Assembly: GCF_011927785.1 (NCBI RefSeq)
Contig: NZ_JAATJK010000001.1
Location: 3,877,001-3,941,000 of the forward strand
Reading direction: 5' to 3'
Origin: Micromonospora profundi
Lineage (GTDB): Bacteria; Actinomycetota; Actinomycetes; Mycobacteriales; Micromonosporaceae
Length of the DNA: 64,000 nt
Shown here: positions 9,032 to 18,076 of the stretch, one piece after another
Numbering within the stretch: the first letter of the stretch is position 1
How the letters are laid out: each line of letters opens with the position of its first letter
Notes under the pieces: model-generated
The model's database searches: none
The model's input: the letters and a program-made list of their open reading frames with translations, nothing else
Told to the model about the DNA's origin: nothing
Position numbers and translations under genes: made by a program

Positions 9032-11143
9032 TCAGCCGACCCGCCGGAAACAGGTCGTCGCGCCGGGTGCCCGCCGCTTCGCGAACTCCTGGTAACCGAG
9101 CTGCGGCGCCATCTCACGGGCGTACTGGTTTCCGTTGTAGACACAGATGGTGCCCACGTCGAGCCGGTCGAGCGCCGGTGCCAGCTCGGTCGACGTCGGC
9201 TTCTCGGTGCCGTCGGCGAAATCGGCGAGCAGCAGCCGGTCCTTGGCGAACTGGGATTCGAGGTCGTACTCGACGAGGTAGAAGTCGCGGGGCAGGACGA
9301 CCCGGACCTCGCTGGTGACGATAAGGGACGCCCGCATGATCGTCTTCGGGGCGAGCAGCAGTCCCGGCGGCCGTTCCAGCCCCTTGATCCAGAAGGCGAT
9401 GGACTGGCGCTGCTGGGGCAGCTTCCAGGTGGGCCGGTCGTGCACCTCGACCCAGCTCGTCGCCGACCACATCGGGGTGGCGAAGATGGCGAACGAGGCG
9501 ACCAGCGCTGCCGCGAGCCCGCCCGCCGCCGCGCGTCGCAGCAACGGCGTGGGCGCCGGCACCCGCACCGTGCAGAGCAGCCCGATCAGCGTGGGCAGGG
9601 CGAGCAACCACGGCACACGCCACAGCACCACCGAGATGCCGCTCAGCGCGCTCAGCGTCTCCAGCACACCGGGAACGAACAGCACGCTCAACGCGAGCGT
9701 CGCACCGGCGGTGAGCAGCGCGGGCGTACGTCGACGGGCAAGCAGCGGGCCGCACCAGAGCGCCAGGCCGCTGATCACCCCGACCACGCCGACCGTCAGC
9801 GTCCGCTTGTAGGTGTAGGCAGCGTCGAAGAAGGCGTCGTCCGCGCCGTCCGCGCTCAGCCCGCCGAGGACCAGGCGGGACACCACGAGCGAGCCGATCG
9901 GGTACGCGAGCGCCGCCACGCCCGCCACGACTGCGGCCTTCCACCGCCCGACCAGCAGCATGGCGAAGCCTGCGGCGCCGACCAGCATCGGCAGGATGAT
10001 CGCGGCAGTGGTGGTGAGGCCGATCGCGGTGATCGAGAGCGCCACGATGAGCACCAGGCTGCGCCGGGACCGGGTGTCGAACCACTCGGTCAGGTAGAGC
10101 CACATCAGCGGGATGACGGCCGAGACGAACATGCCCTTGCCCTCGTAGAGGCGGGGCAGGTGGAACGTGCCCAGCGCGGCGTCCCCGCCGACGACCAGGT
10201 AGAGGTACGCGATGGCCACGGTGAAGGCCAGCACCGGACGGCGCGGGGCCCACCTGTGGGTCAGCCGCCACAGCGCCAGCACCGCGAGCACCGCCAGGAT
10301 CGGCAGCATCAGATACCAGGTGGCCGACGCGGCGTGGATGCCCAGCACGTTGCCCAGCGCGCCGTTGAACACCTCGATCGACGGGATGGGCGGCTGCGAA
10401 CCCATCGCCGGCAGGACGTTCTCGGAGAACAGGAAGTCGTTGAGCGGGATGAGATCCCGCTCGGCGATCCAGACCGACTTCCCGACGTAGTAGACGTCGT
10501 CGGGCGTGTTCCGGGCCAGGAAGAACGAGGAGATCGCCACCAGCACCGACACGACCAGCGCGTACGCCGACTGCGCCGCGGTCGGCGCCGGCCCGATCGA
10601 CGTGGACGTCGGGCCAGCCAGCCAGACCCGGCGCAGCAGCAGGATCCCCCCGATGGCCGCGAGCAGGCCGAACACCGCCGGAATCCACCAGGAGACGCCA
10701 GCGCCGGTGCCGATCACACCGGCGGTGAGCGCGGCCACCCCGGCGGCGACGAGCACGCCGATCAGCAGTCGGCGGTCGACGGCGGGTCGCGTGTCGGTCG
10801 AAGCGACAGGTTCGGGCTGTTCACTTCCCGCTCCGGTGGCGGCCGGGCGACGGCGGGCGCGCACCAGCGCCACCACAGCGAGCACCACGCAGGCGAGCAG
10901 CCAGATCCGGAAGGTCACCGACGGACGCAGGGCGAAGATGAAGGCCGCGTGATAGATCACGGTGAAGAGCGCGAACGCGACAACGGCGCCATCGGTGAGC
11001 AGCGCCGGGGCGGCGGCCACCAGCGCGCGTACCCGCGCTGCCGGGCTTCGGTCGGGGCCGACGGCCGGCCCGGGTGCCTGTGCGGACCGCGACGGTGGGT
11101 CCGAATCGGTGGGCGCGACGGCGATGCTGTCGACGTTGGCCAC
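9032..11143 (-). CDS. Large polytopic membrane protein, probable GT-C type glycan enzyme
   Basis: The protein has about 703 residues with roughly 14 hydrophobic helices from residue 45 to 560, and an Asp-rich loop after an early helix pair, followed by a C-terminal extracytoplasmic domain of about 110 residues. This layout is that of GT-C glycosyltransferases, but no defined family motif could be confirmed. The GTG at 11143 is chosen since GAGAAGGA precedes it; a TTG 19 codons upstream would give an Arg/Pro-rich extension. It lies between two wall-polymer genes on the same strand as the polymerase-like gene at 6990, from which it is separated by 278 bases, so it may have its own promoter. A role in decorating the polymer with sugars is inference from place and topology. 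Confidence 0.75.
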   Translation of the reverse strand: MANVDSIAVAPTDSDPPSRSAQAPGPAVGPDRSPAARVRALVAAAPALLTDGAVVAFALFTVIYHAAFIFALRPSVTFRIWLLACVVLAVVALVRARRRPAATGAGSEQPEPVASTDTRPAVDRRLLIGVLVAAGVAALTAGVIGTGAGVSWWIPAVFGLLAAIGGILLLRRVWLAGPTSTSIGPAPTAAQSAYALVVSVLVAISSFFLARNTPDDVYYVGKSVWIAERDLIPLNDFLFSENVLPAMGSQPPIPSIEVFNGALGNVLGIHAASATWYLMLPILAVLAVLALWRLTHRWAPRRPVLAFTVAIAYLYLVVGGDAALGTFHLPRLYEGKGMFVSAVIPLMWLYLTEWFDTRSRRSLVLIVALSITAIGLTTTAAIILPMLVGAAGFAMLLVGRWKAAVVAGVAALAYPIGSLVVSRLVLGGLSADGADDAFFDAAYTYKRTLTVGVVGVISGLALWCGPLLARRRTPALLTAGATLALSVLFVPGVLETLSALSGISVVLWRVPWLLALPTLIGLLCTVRVPAPTPLLRRAAAGGLAAALVASFAIFATPMWSATSWVEVHDRPTWKLPQQRQSIAFWIKGLERPPGLLLAPKTIMRASLIVTSEVRVVLPRDFYLVEYDLESQFAKDRLLLADFADGTEKPTSTELAPALDRLDVGTICVYNGNQYAREMAPQLGYQEFAKRRAPGATTCFRRVG

Positions 11144-11271
11144 GGGCGTCCTTCTCGTCAGGGCGGGGATCAAGGGAGGTGTCGGCCTGGTGACGGCCAA
11201 GTGTCAAGGGGGCAGCCTAGCCGAGGCGAACGGGATGGTCGGCCCTCGCGCGGCGGGTGTCGCGCGGCCGC

Positions 11272-11910
11272 TCAGCCAGAGGCTGGCGCCACCCTCGGCT
11301 GCGGCAGGGAAACGCCCGCGCCGAGCGCGACGGCAACTGATTCGACAAGGTTGTCCAGGTAGCTGTCGGTGAGCGGCAGCCGGGCGATGGCGAGCCGCCA
11401 GTAGAGCGGGCCGACGATGAGGTCGACGGCGGCGTCCGGGTCGGTGTCGGCGGGCAGTTCGCCTCGCTGCACGGCCCTGGTGATCAGGCGACCGCCGATC
11501 TCCTGCTGACGGGCGTGCAGCACCTCACGCAAGGTCTGGTCGATGGCCGGATTGCGGGCGGCCTCGGCCAGCAGGTCCGGGATGATCTGCGACGCGAGGG
11601 GGTGACGCAGCGCGTGCGCCACCGCCTGGAACAGCACCGCGAGGTCGCCGCGCAGGGCGCCGGTGTCCAGCACCGGCAGTTTGCCGTGCGCCGCCGCGGC
11701 GACGAGTTCCACCACCAGGTCGAGCTTGGAGTTCCACCGTCGGTAGATCGCGGTCTTGCTGACGCCGGCCCGGCGGGCCACCGCCTCGATGGAAAGCCGG
11801 CCGTAGCCGACAGCGGCGAGCTCCTGCATCAGCGCGCGGCGGATGGCGGTGGTGATCTCGTCACGCAGCACCGCCGCGCCGGCAGGGGCACGCCTCTTTT
11901 CGGTCGTCAC
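11272..11910 (-). CDS. TetR/AcrR-family transcriptional regulator
   Basis: The 212-residue protein has an N-terminal helix-turn-helix domain (about residues 15-62) with the family core VARRAGVSKTAIYRRW, then an all-helical ligand/dimer domain. The GTG at 11910 is chosen because it leaves the usual short tail before the first helix and has GAGAAGAG upstream. It is divergently transcribed from the ABC-exporter operon; 179 bases separate the starts and hold a good candidate promoter for the exporter. That arrangement is typical of local control, so repression of the export operon is a reasonable inference. The gene also sits 129 bases ahead of the large membrane protein gene on the same strand. 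Confidence 0.92.
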   Translation of the reverse strand: MTTEKRRAPAGAAVLRDEITTAIRRALMQELAAVGYGRLSIEAVARRAGVSKTAIYRRWNSKLDLVVELVAAAAHGKLPVLDTGALRGDLAVLFQAVAHALRHPLASQIIPDLLAEAARNPAIDQTLREVLHARQQEIGGRLITRAVQRGELPADTDPDAAVDLIVGPLYWRLAIARLPLTDSYLDNLVESVAVALGAGVSLPQPRVAPASG

Positions 11911-11963
11911 CAGAGACTCTTCTCGCAGGTCACGCCGACCAGCGTAGCGCAACGACGGTACGG

Positions 11964-11992
11964 TTGCGTCCCGACGTGTTTCGGACTACTGT
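11964..11992 (+). promoter_or_regulatory. Candidate promoter of the polymer-export operon
   Basis: TTGCGT (11964-11969) and TACTGT (11987-11992) are separated by exactly 17 bases and lie 98 bases upstream of the permease ATG, inside the intergenic region shared with the divergent TetR gene. This matches the principal-sigma consensus of actinomycetes (TTGAC-n17/18-TANNNT) reasonably well. It is a sequence reading only. Confidence 0.45.
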
Positions 11993-12089
11993 CCTGGCAG
12001 CGACGAGGCGGCGCCCCGCGCACACTTCCCACTAGGATTCCATCGTCGCGAGCCACCCCGTCTGCACGAAAGATCGGAGCGCCATTTCC

Positions 12090-12986
12090 ATGGCCACCCC
12101 CGCGCTGGTCGACCCCCACACGGGCCTGACCCAGGCGCAGCTGGCCGCTCGACACGGACTACGGGTCGCCGGTGAGCGCCCGTCCCTGGTCGAGTACAGC
12201 CGCCGACTGTGGGCCTACCGGCACTTCATCGCCGCGTACGCCAACGCCAAGCTGGTCGCCTCGTACAGCAATGCCAAGCTGGGCCAGCTCTGGCAGGTGC
12301 TCACGCCGCTGACGAACGCCGCCGTCTACTACCTGATCTTCGGGGTGGTGCTGGCGCAGAACGACCGGATCCCGAACTTCATCGGTTACCTGACGACCGG
12401 TCTGTTCATCTTCAACTTCACACAGAGCGCGGTGCTGGCGGGCACCCAGTCGATCAGCGGCAACCTCGGGCTGATCCGGGCGCTGCACTTCCCCCGTGCC
12501 AGCCTGCCGCTGTCCACCACTGTGACCCAGTTCCAGCAACTGCTGGCCTCGATGGTGGTGCTCATCGGGATCGTGCTCGTCACCGGCGAGCCGATCACGT
12601 GGAAGTGGCTGATACTCGTGCCGGCCCTGCTGCTACAGGCGGTGTTCAACGCCGGCGTGGTGCTGTTCGTCGCCCGCATGGGCTCCAAGGCGAGCGACCT
12701 CAAGCAGGTAATGCCGTTCCTCATGCGCACCTGGATGTACGGCTCCGGCGTGCTCTACAGCGTCAGCCTCTTCTCGCGGCTGCCCGGCTGGGCATCGACG
12801 CTGGTCCAGTACAACCCGCTGCTCGTCTACATCGAGCTGGCCCGCTACGCGCTGCTGGACGAGCCGCCGCTGCTCAACGAGTCGCTGACCCAGCTCTGGC
12901 TGGTCGGCGCCGGCTGGGCACTCGTGGCCGGCATCGGTGGCTTCATCTACTTCTGGCGCGGCGAACAGGAGTACGGCCGTGGTTGA
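12090..12986 (+). CDS. ABC-2 type polymer export permease (TagG/Wzm-like)
   Basis: The 298-residue protein has a cytoplasmic amphipathic start, then six membrane segments from about residue 60 to 290, and the ABC-2 permease signatures around SNAKLGQLWQVLTPL and the FNFTQSAVLAGTQSISGN region. It forms the membrane half of an exporter that carries an undecaprenyl-linked teichoic-acid-like or O-antigen-like polymer to the cell surface. The ATG at 12090 follows CGGAGCG. Its stop overlaps the start of the ATPase gene by 8 bases, so the two are translationally coupled. The neighbouring CDP-polyol and polymerase genes point to a phosphopolyol wall polymer as substrate. Confidence 0.93.
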   Translation: MATPALVDPHTGLTQAQLAARHGLRVAGERPSLVEYSRRLWAYRHFIAAYANAKLVASYSNAKLGQLWQVLTPLTNAAVYYLIFGVVLAQNDRIPNFIGYLTTGLFIFNFTQSAVLAGTQSISGNLGLIRALHFPRASLPLSTTVTQFQQLLASMVVLIGIVLVTGEPITWKWLILVPALLLQAVFNAGVVLFVARMGSKASDLKQVMPFLMRTWMYGSGVLYSVSLFSRLPGWASTLVQYNPLLVYIELARYALLDEPPLLNESLTQLWLVGAGWALVAGIGGFIYFWRGEQEYGRG

Positions 12987-13800
12987 TTCCCTGCACGCCG
13001 CCAACGAGGCGACCGTCGCCCTGCCCGTGCTGACGCCGGAACGGATCCCCACAGTTGTGGTGGACGACGCGCACATCATCTACCGGGTGCACCAGGGCGC
13101 CGGTGGTGGCACCACGCCGGTGGCCGCGCTGCGCCGGCTGGTGAAGCGCACGAACGCGCCGAACATCCGCGAGGTGCACGCCGTCAAGGGCGTCTCGTTC
13201 ACCGCGTACCGGGGCGAGGCGATCGGGCTGATCGGCAGCAACGGCTCCGGCAAGTCCACGATCCTGCGGGCCATCGCCGGCCTGCTGCCGGTCAACAGAG
13301 GTGCCATCCACACCCAGGGGCAACCGTCGCTGCTGGGCGTGAACGCCGCCCTGCTCAACGACCTGTCGGGTGAGCGCAACGTCGTGCTGGGCTGCCTGGC
13401 CATGGGCATGCATCCCGACGAGGTCGCCAAGCAGGCCCAGGGGATCATCGACTTCTCCGGGATCAACGAGCGGGGTGACTTCGCCAGCCTGCCGATGCGC
13501 ACGTACTCCTCCGGCATGGCGGCCCGGCTGCGGTTCTCCATCGCCGCTGCCAAGAAGCACGACGTGCTGCTCATCGACGAGGCGCTCGCCACCGGCGACA
13601 AGGGCTTCCGCAAGCGCAGCGAGCAGCGGGTACGGGAGCTGCGCGAGGGTGCCGGCACCGTGTTCCTCGTCAGCCACCAGCTCTCCTCGGTGCGCGACAC
13701 CTGTGAACGGACCCTCTGGCTGGAATCGGGCGTCCTGCGGATGGACGGCCCCACCGACGAGGTCATCCGGGCATACGAGGCGTACGCGAACAAGAAGTAG
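12979..13800 (+). CDS. ABC transporter ATPase for polymer export (TagH/Wzt-like)
   Basis: The 273-residue ATPase carries Walker A GSNGSGKST, the signature YSSGMAARL, Walker B VLLIDEAL and the switch His in VSHQL. The TagH/Wzt subtype is shown by the insertion with NAALLNDLSGERNV and the degenerate signature (YSSGM in place of LSGGQ). There is no long C-terminal substrate-binding domain, so recognition of a specific polymer end is not evident, which is the TagH rather than the extended Wzt situation. The GTG at 12979 overlaps the permease stop and has CAGGAG upstream. A strong hairpin follows the gene, so the exporter operon probably ends here. Confidence 0.95.
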   Translation: MVDSLHAANEATVALPVLTPERIPTVVVDDAHIIYRVHQGAGGGTTPVAALRRLVKRTNAPNIREVHAVKGVSFTAYRGEAIGLIGSNGSGKSTILRAIAGLLPVNRGAIHTQGQPSLLGVNAALLNDLSGERNVVLGCLAMGMHPDEVAKQAQGIIDFSGINERGDFASLPMRTYSSGMAARLRFSIAAAKKHDVLLIDEALATGDKGFRKRSEQRVRELREGAGTVFLVSHQLSSVRDTCERTLWLESGVLRMDGPTDEVIRAYEAYANKK

Positions 13801-13819
13801 CACCGACGCGGCACCAGGG

Positions 13820-13853
13820 GGACCGCGCCGCCCGCGTTGGGGCGGCGCGGTCC
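13820..13853 (+). terminator. Strong hairpin after the exporter genes
   Basis: GGACCGCGCCGCCC and GGGCGGCGCGGTCC form a perfect 14-base-pair stem around the loop GCGTTG. It starts 20 bases after the ATPase stop and 77 bases before the next start, so it separates the export operon from the CDP-polyol synthesis operon. Confidence 0.85.
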
Positions 13854-13929
13854 GCGCGTTAAGGTTCATTCCGTCGCCGCTCGGGCGGAACCTTCCGTTA
13901 ACGCATTCGACGAGAGTGAGGATCCGGCA

Positions 13930-15450
13930 ATGACGCAGGACCAGACCACTGGCCCGGACGCCGCAACGGAGACCCCCGTACCCTGGCGGCCGTCGCGGAC
14001 AGTGGCCGTGGTGCTGGCCGGCGGCACCGGGACCCGGCTGGGCCTCGGCATTCCCAAGCAGCTGCTGAAGATCGCCGGCAAACCGATCATCGAGCACACC
14101 CTCGCGGTCTTCGAGGCCGCGCCGGAGATCGACGAGATCATCGTGCTGATGGCGACCGGACACGTCGAGGACGCCCGGCAGATCGTCGAGAAGGCCGGCC
14201 TGCGCAAGGTCACCAAGGTGATCGAGGGCGGCGACACCCGCAACGCCACCACCCGGATCGCGCTGGACGCGGTCGGCCCGGCCGACTGCAACATCCTCTT
14301 CCACGACGCCGTCCGCCCGCTGCTCAGCGGCCGGATCGTCCGCGAGTGCGTCAACGCGCTGTGGACCTACGACGCCGTGGACGTGGCCATCCCGTCCGCG
14401 GACACGATCATCCAGGTGGACGAGAACGACTGCATCACCGACATCCCGGTGCGCTCCCGGCTGCGCCGCGGCCAGACCCCGCAGGCGTTCCGCTCCCCCA
14501 CCATCCGTGAGGCGTACCGGATCGCCGAGGATGACCCCAACTTCGCCGCGACCGACGACTGCGGCGTGGTGCTGCGCTACCTGCCGGGCACCCCGATCAA
14601 GGTGATCGACGGCTCGGACGAGAACATCAAGGTCACCCACCCGGTCGACGTGCACCTGGCGGACAAGCTCTTCCAGCTCGCCGCGGCGCAGGCGCCCCGG
14701 CTGACCAACCACCGCAGCTACACCGAGGAGCTGACCGGGCGCACCATCGTGGTGTTCGGCGGCAGCTACGGCATCGGCCACGAGCTGACCGAGCTGGCCC
14801 GAGGCTACGGCGCCCAGGTCTTCCCGTTCAGCCGCTCCACCACCGGCACCCACGTGGAGCGCGCCGAGGACGTCGAGGCCGCCCTCAAGACCGCCTTCGA
14901 GGCCACCGGCCGGATCGACCACGTGGTGGTCACCGCCGGGATCCTGGAGCGGGGCGCGCTGGCCGAGATGGACGAGGAGACGATGGACCGGCTGTTGCAG
15001 GTCAACTTCGTCGGCCCGGTGACCATCGCCCGCCAGGCCCTGCCGTACCTCCAGCAGACCAAGGGTCAGCTGCTGCTCTACACGTCCAGCTCGTACACCA
15101 GGGGTCGGGCCCGCTACGCGCTCTACTCGGCCACCAAGGCCGCCCTGGTCAACCTGACCCAGGCGCTCGCCGACGAGTGGGCCGACGTCGGCGTCCGCGT
15201 CAACTGCATCAACCCGGAGCGGACCGCCACCCCGATGCGGACGCGGGCCTTCGGCGAGGAGCCGGAGCACACCCTGCTCGCCGCGGAGGCCGTCGCCCAG
15301 TCCTCGCTCGACGTGCTGGTCTCCGACCTCACCGGCCAGGTCATCGACGTACGCCGGGCGCCCGGCGACGGGCCGGCGCCGGCTGCCGTACCGGCCCAGT
15401 CCGGCGCGGGGCGGGTCGAGGTGTCGGCTGGCACGACCTCCGCAAGCTGA
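13930..15450 (+). CDS. Bifunctional cytidylyltransferase (IspD-like) and SDR reductase, probable CDP-ribitol synthase (Bcs1-like)
   Basis: The 506-residue protein has two domains. Residues about 24-255 are an IspD-type cytidylyltransferase with LAGGTGTRLG, the basic IPKQLL segment, HDAVRP and the RGQTPQAF block. Residues about 265-480 are a short-chain dehydrogenase with the nucleotide loop GGSYGIG and an active-site S...YALYSATK pattern. The same order is known from Haemophilus Bcs1 and related TarI-TarJ fusions, in which the reductase makes ribitol 5-phosphate from ribulose 5-phosphate and the transferase activates it to CDP-ribitol. It lies 39 bases upstream of a phosphopolyol polymerase gene, which would use that product. 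A disordered Ala/Gly/Pro tail ends the protein. Ribitol versus another polyol cannot be decided from sequence. Confidence 0.9.
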   Translation: MTQDQTTGPDAATETPVPWRPSRTVAVVLAGGTGTRLGLGIPKQLLKIAGKPIIEHTLAVFEAAPEIDEIIVLMATGHVEDARQIVEKAGLRKVTKVIEGGDTRNATTRIALDAVGPADCNILFHDAVRPLLSGRIVRECVNALWTYDAVDVAIPSADTIIQVDENDCITDIPVRSRLRRGQTPQAFRSPTIREAYRIAEDDPNFAATDDCGVVLRYLPGTPIKVIDGSDENIKVTHPVDVHLADKLFQLAAAQAPRLTNHRSYTEELTGRTIVVFGGSYGIGHELTELARGYGAQVFPFSRSTTGTHVERAEDVEAALKTAFEATGRIDHVVVTAGILERGALAEMDEETMDRLLQVNFVGPVTIARQALPYLQQTKGQLLLYTSSSYTRGRARYALYSATKAALVNLTQALADEWADVGVRVNCINPERTATPMRTRAFGEEPEHTLLAAEAVAQSSLDVLVSDLTGQVIDVRRAPGDGPAPAAVPAQSGAGRVEVSAGTTSAS

Positions 15451-15489
15451 CGCGGGTAGCGGAAGCGGGACGGCGGCGAACGGAGCGAC

Positions 15490-17175
15490 ATGCGCGGTGA
15501 CCTGGTCCGAAAGTTGGCCGCCCGGTGCCTGAGCGTCGGCCTGGCCGTGCTGGCGTTCGTCGTGGTGGCGCTGACCGGCGCCACCGGTTGGGGGCTGGCG
15601 CTGGCTGTCGCCGCGCTGGCGGCGGCCGCCGCCGAACAGCGAGCCCGGCCCGGCGCCGACCTCGTGGCGGAGACCACGCTGATCGCCGCCGCCGTGCTGG
15701 TCGGCTACGCCCGACGGCTTGACGACGGGTTCGACCTGGCGCTCGCCGCCACCGCCCTGGTCCTGCTGGGGCTGGTGCTGCTGGTGGGGCCGCTGCGGAC
15801 CGCCGGCAACCTGGAGATCCGGGCAGCCAACCTGCCGGTACGGACGTGGACCCCGCTGATCGCCGGTCAGCTCGGCACCGCCCTGCTCGGGCTGCTCGCC
15901 GTCGTGGCGGTGGCCGCCGCGCTCGCTCTGCCCGCCGTCGTCGCGCTGGCCGCCAGCCTCCTGGTGGGCGCCGGCGCCGGGGCTGTCGCGCTGGACCTGG
16001 CCCGGCGGCGGTTCCGGCCTGCCAGCGGTGGCAACCCGGTGGCTCGCGCACTGCGCCGGCACCAGCCGGAGTTCCTGCTGCACTTCTCCGCGCCGCCCGG
16101 CTCGGAATACCAGGTCACCATGTGGCTGCCGTACCTGGAGCGGATCGGCCGCCCGTTCCTGGTCATGGTGCGCGAGCCGGAGTTCCTCGCGCCGATCGCC
16201 GCGGCCACAAGCGCGCCAGTGGTCTACTGCCCCACCCTGCGGACCATGGACGAGGCGCTGGTGCCGAGCCTGCGCACCGCCTTCTACGTCAACCACGGCG
16301 CGAAGAACAGCCACTGCATCCGGTTCACCCAGCTCACCCACGTGCAGCTGCACCACGGCGACAGCGACAAGGCGCCCAGCGCCAACCCGGTCTCGGGAAT
16401 CTTCGACCGGATCTTCGTGGCCGGTCCGGCGGCGATCGACAGGTACGCCCGCGCCGGCGTACAGATCCCCGCGGAGAAATTCGTCGTGGTGGGCCGCCCG
16501 CAGGTCGAGTCGATCCAGGTACGCCCGGAGCCGGCCGTCGGGCTGGCCCAGCCCACTGTGCTCTACACGCCGACCTGGACGGGGCACCACGCCGACGCCG
16601 ACTACTGCTCGCTGCCGGTGGCCGAGGCGCTGCTGCGGCGGCTGCTGGCACGCGGCGCGACGGTGATCCTGCGGGCCCACCCGTACACGACGCAGAACCC
16701 GGCATCCGCCCGTCAGCTGGGCCGGCTCACCGAGCTGCTGGTCGCCGACCGGAGCCGCACCGGGCGACCGCACGTGGTCGGGGCTGCGGCCCGGGAGCTG
16801 AGCCTGACCGAGTGCGTCAACCGCTCCGACGCGCTGATCTCCGACGTGTCCGGGGTGATCTCGGACTACCTCTACTCCGGCAAGCCGTACGCCGTCACCG
16901 ACATGGGCGACGAGGGCGAACGGTTCACCGAGAACTTCCCGCTTGCCGCGTCGGGCTACGTGCTGCGCCGGGACATGTCGAACGCCGACGAGGTGCTGAC
17001 CGCCCTGCTCGACACCGATCCGCTGGCCGAGGCGCGCTGGGCGACCCGCAGGCGTTACCTGGGTGACTTCCCCGCCGAGTCGTACGCCGAGGCGTTCCTG
17101 ACCGCCGCCCGCCGGGAGTTGGCGTCGACGGACCACTCGACCGAGCGGTCGACGCAGCTCACTCCGCTGGCCTGA
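15490..17175 (+). CDS. CDP-glycerol/ribitol phosphotransferase family polymerase (TarL/TagF-like), membrane-anchored
   Basis: The 561-residue protein has an N-terminal part with about five membrane segments (residues 10-165) and a C-terminal CDP-glycerol glycerophosphotransferase domain. Diagnostic motifs are HHGDSDK near residue 293, YTPTWTGHH, ILRAHPYTTQ and the SDVSGVISDYLYSGKP block. It is clearly paralogous to the product of 6990-8753 over the whole length. Placed directly behind the CDP-ribitol synthase-like gene, it is the best candidate for the enzyme that polymerises ribitol phosphate on a lipid carrier at the inner membrane face. The ATG follows CGGAGCG. The convergent hydrolase gene ends 19 bases downstream. 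Confidence 0.9.
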   Translation: MRGDLVRKLAARCLSVGLAVLAFVVVALTGATGWGLALAVAALAAAAAEQRARPGADLVAETTLIAAAVLVGYARRLDDGFDLALAATALVLLGLVLLVGPLRTAGNLEIRAANLPVRTWTPLIAGQLGTALLGLLAVVAVAAALALPAVVALAASLLVGAGAGAVALDLARRRFRPASGGNPVARALRRHQPEFLLHFSAPPGSEYQVTMWLPYLERIGRPFLVMVREPEFLAPIAAATSAPVVYCPTLRTMDEALVPSLRTAFYVNHGAKNSHCIRFTQLTHVQLHHGDSDKAPSANPVSGIFDRIFVAGPAAIDRYARAGVQIPAEKFVVVGRPQVESIQVRPEPAVGLAQPTVLYTPTWTGHHADADYCSLPVAEALLRRLLARGATVILRAHPYTTQNPASARQLGRLTELLVADRSRTGRPHVVGAAARELSLTECVNRSDALISDVSGVISDYLYSGKPYAVTDMGDEGERFTENFPLAASGYVLRRDMSNADEVLTALLDTDPLAEARWATRRRYLGDFPAESYAEAFLTAARRELASTDHSTERSTQLTPLA

Positions 17176-17194
17176 ACCAGAGGCGTGCCGAGCG

Positions 17195-17971
17195 TCAGCG
17201 GTAGGCGTCCAGCAGCGCCAGCACGGCCGCCGGGTCCTCCACGTGCGCGTTGTGCCCGAGCCCGGGCAGCGTGGCGACCGGCACCCCGTACTCCTTGAGC
17301 TGCGCGTCGGTGACCATCGTGTCGTGCTCGCCGCGCGCCAGCACCACCGGCACGTCGGTCGCGGCCAGGAGCGCGGCGAGATCGGGCTCCCCGACGGCGA
17401 ACGCGCCAGTGTCCATCGCGAGGCGCCACCGGCCGTCGATCTGGCGCAGGCCGGCGTCCACCATCGGGTGGTCCGGCGGGACCAGGCCGGCAAGCCCCGC
17501 GACCCGCAGGTAGCGACGGGCCGCCTCGGACCGGCTGGCGAACCAACTGACCGGGCGGGCCGCTACGTCGGCGGCGCGGGTCAGCTCGTCCGGCGTCCAG
17601 ACGGCCTTGATGCCGAGTCCCACCACGGCGTCCACGGGCGTTCCGGCGGCGCGGGCGGCCAGCGCCAGGCCGACGACCCCACCCAGCGAGTGCCCGAGGA
17701 CCACGATGCGGTCGCCGGGCGCCAGGGCCTGGGCGATGCGGTTGGCGAAACCTTCGAAGGAGTACGTCGGCAGCGGCGCCGACCAGCCGTGGCCGGCGAG
17801 GTCGGGTGCCAGCCACCTGCCGGGCCAGTGCTGCTCCAGCAGTGGCGCCCAGGGCAGCCAGACGTCACCGGTAGCCCCCATGCCGTGCAGCAGAAGCAGG
17901 ACCGGCCTACGGTCGGCGTGACCACCCGATTCATCCAGCACGGCCGCAGTCTCCCACGGTTCACAGCCCAC
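17195..17971 (-). CDS. Alpha/beta hydrolase
   Basis: This is a 258-residue alpha/beta-hydrolase fold protein with the oxyanion segment LLHGMG near residue 29, the nucleophile elbow GHSLGG (Ser about 95), an acid residue in the ARGEHD block and the catalytic His in GLGHNAHVED near the C-terminus. No signal peptide is present, so it is cytoplasmic. The substrate cannot be told from sequence. The GTG at 17971 is the outermost start; a GTG ten codons in is also possible, because the conserved fold begins only at about residue 20. It converges with the polymerase gene and shows no link to the wall locus. Confidence 0.9.
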   Translation of the reverse strand: MGCEPWETAAVLDESGGHADRRPVLLLLHGMGATGDVWLPWAPLLEQHWPGRWLAPDLAGHGWSAPLPTYSFEGFANRIAQALAPGDRIVVLGHSLGGVVGLALAARAAGTPVDAVVGLGIKAVWTPDELTRAADVAARPVSWFASRSEAARRYLRVAGLAGLVPPDHPMVDAGLRQIDGRWRLAMDTGAFAVGEPDLAALLAATDVPVVLARGEHDTMVTDAQLKEYGVPVATLPGLGHNAHVEDPAAVLALLDAYR

Positions 17972-18076
17972 GACGAGAGCCGTCGCCGCCCTGGCCCGGC
18001 GTCGACGAAGACGCCGCGAGCGCCGGCCCCTCGTGGGAGACGGCGCCCGCGGCGTCTGGTGGGCCTCACGCCTGGG

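Noticed and set aside
8714..11362. A long plus-strand frame (882 codons) opposite the large membrane protein
   Set aside because: The minus-strand frame has coherent membrane helices, a ribosome binding site and a start; the plus frame is Arg/Gln/His-rich without hydrophobic structure.
12943..17493. A 1516-codon open frame on the minus strand across the ABC ATPase, cytidylyltransferase/SDR and polymerase genes
   Set aside because: It is antisense to three clearly recognised genes, has Arg/Gly/His-rich low-complexity composition typical of complementary frames in high-GC DNA, and shows no domain.
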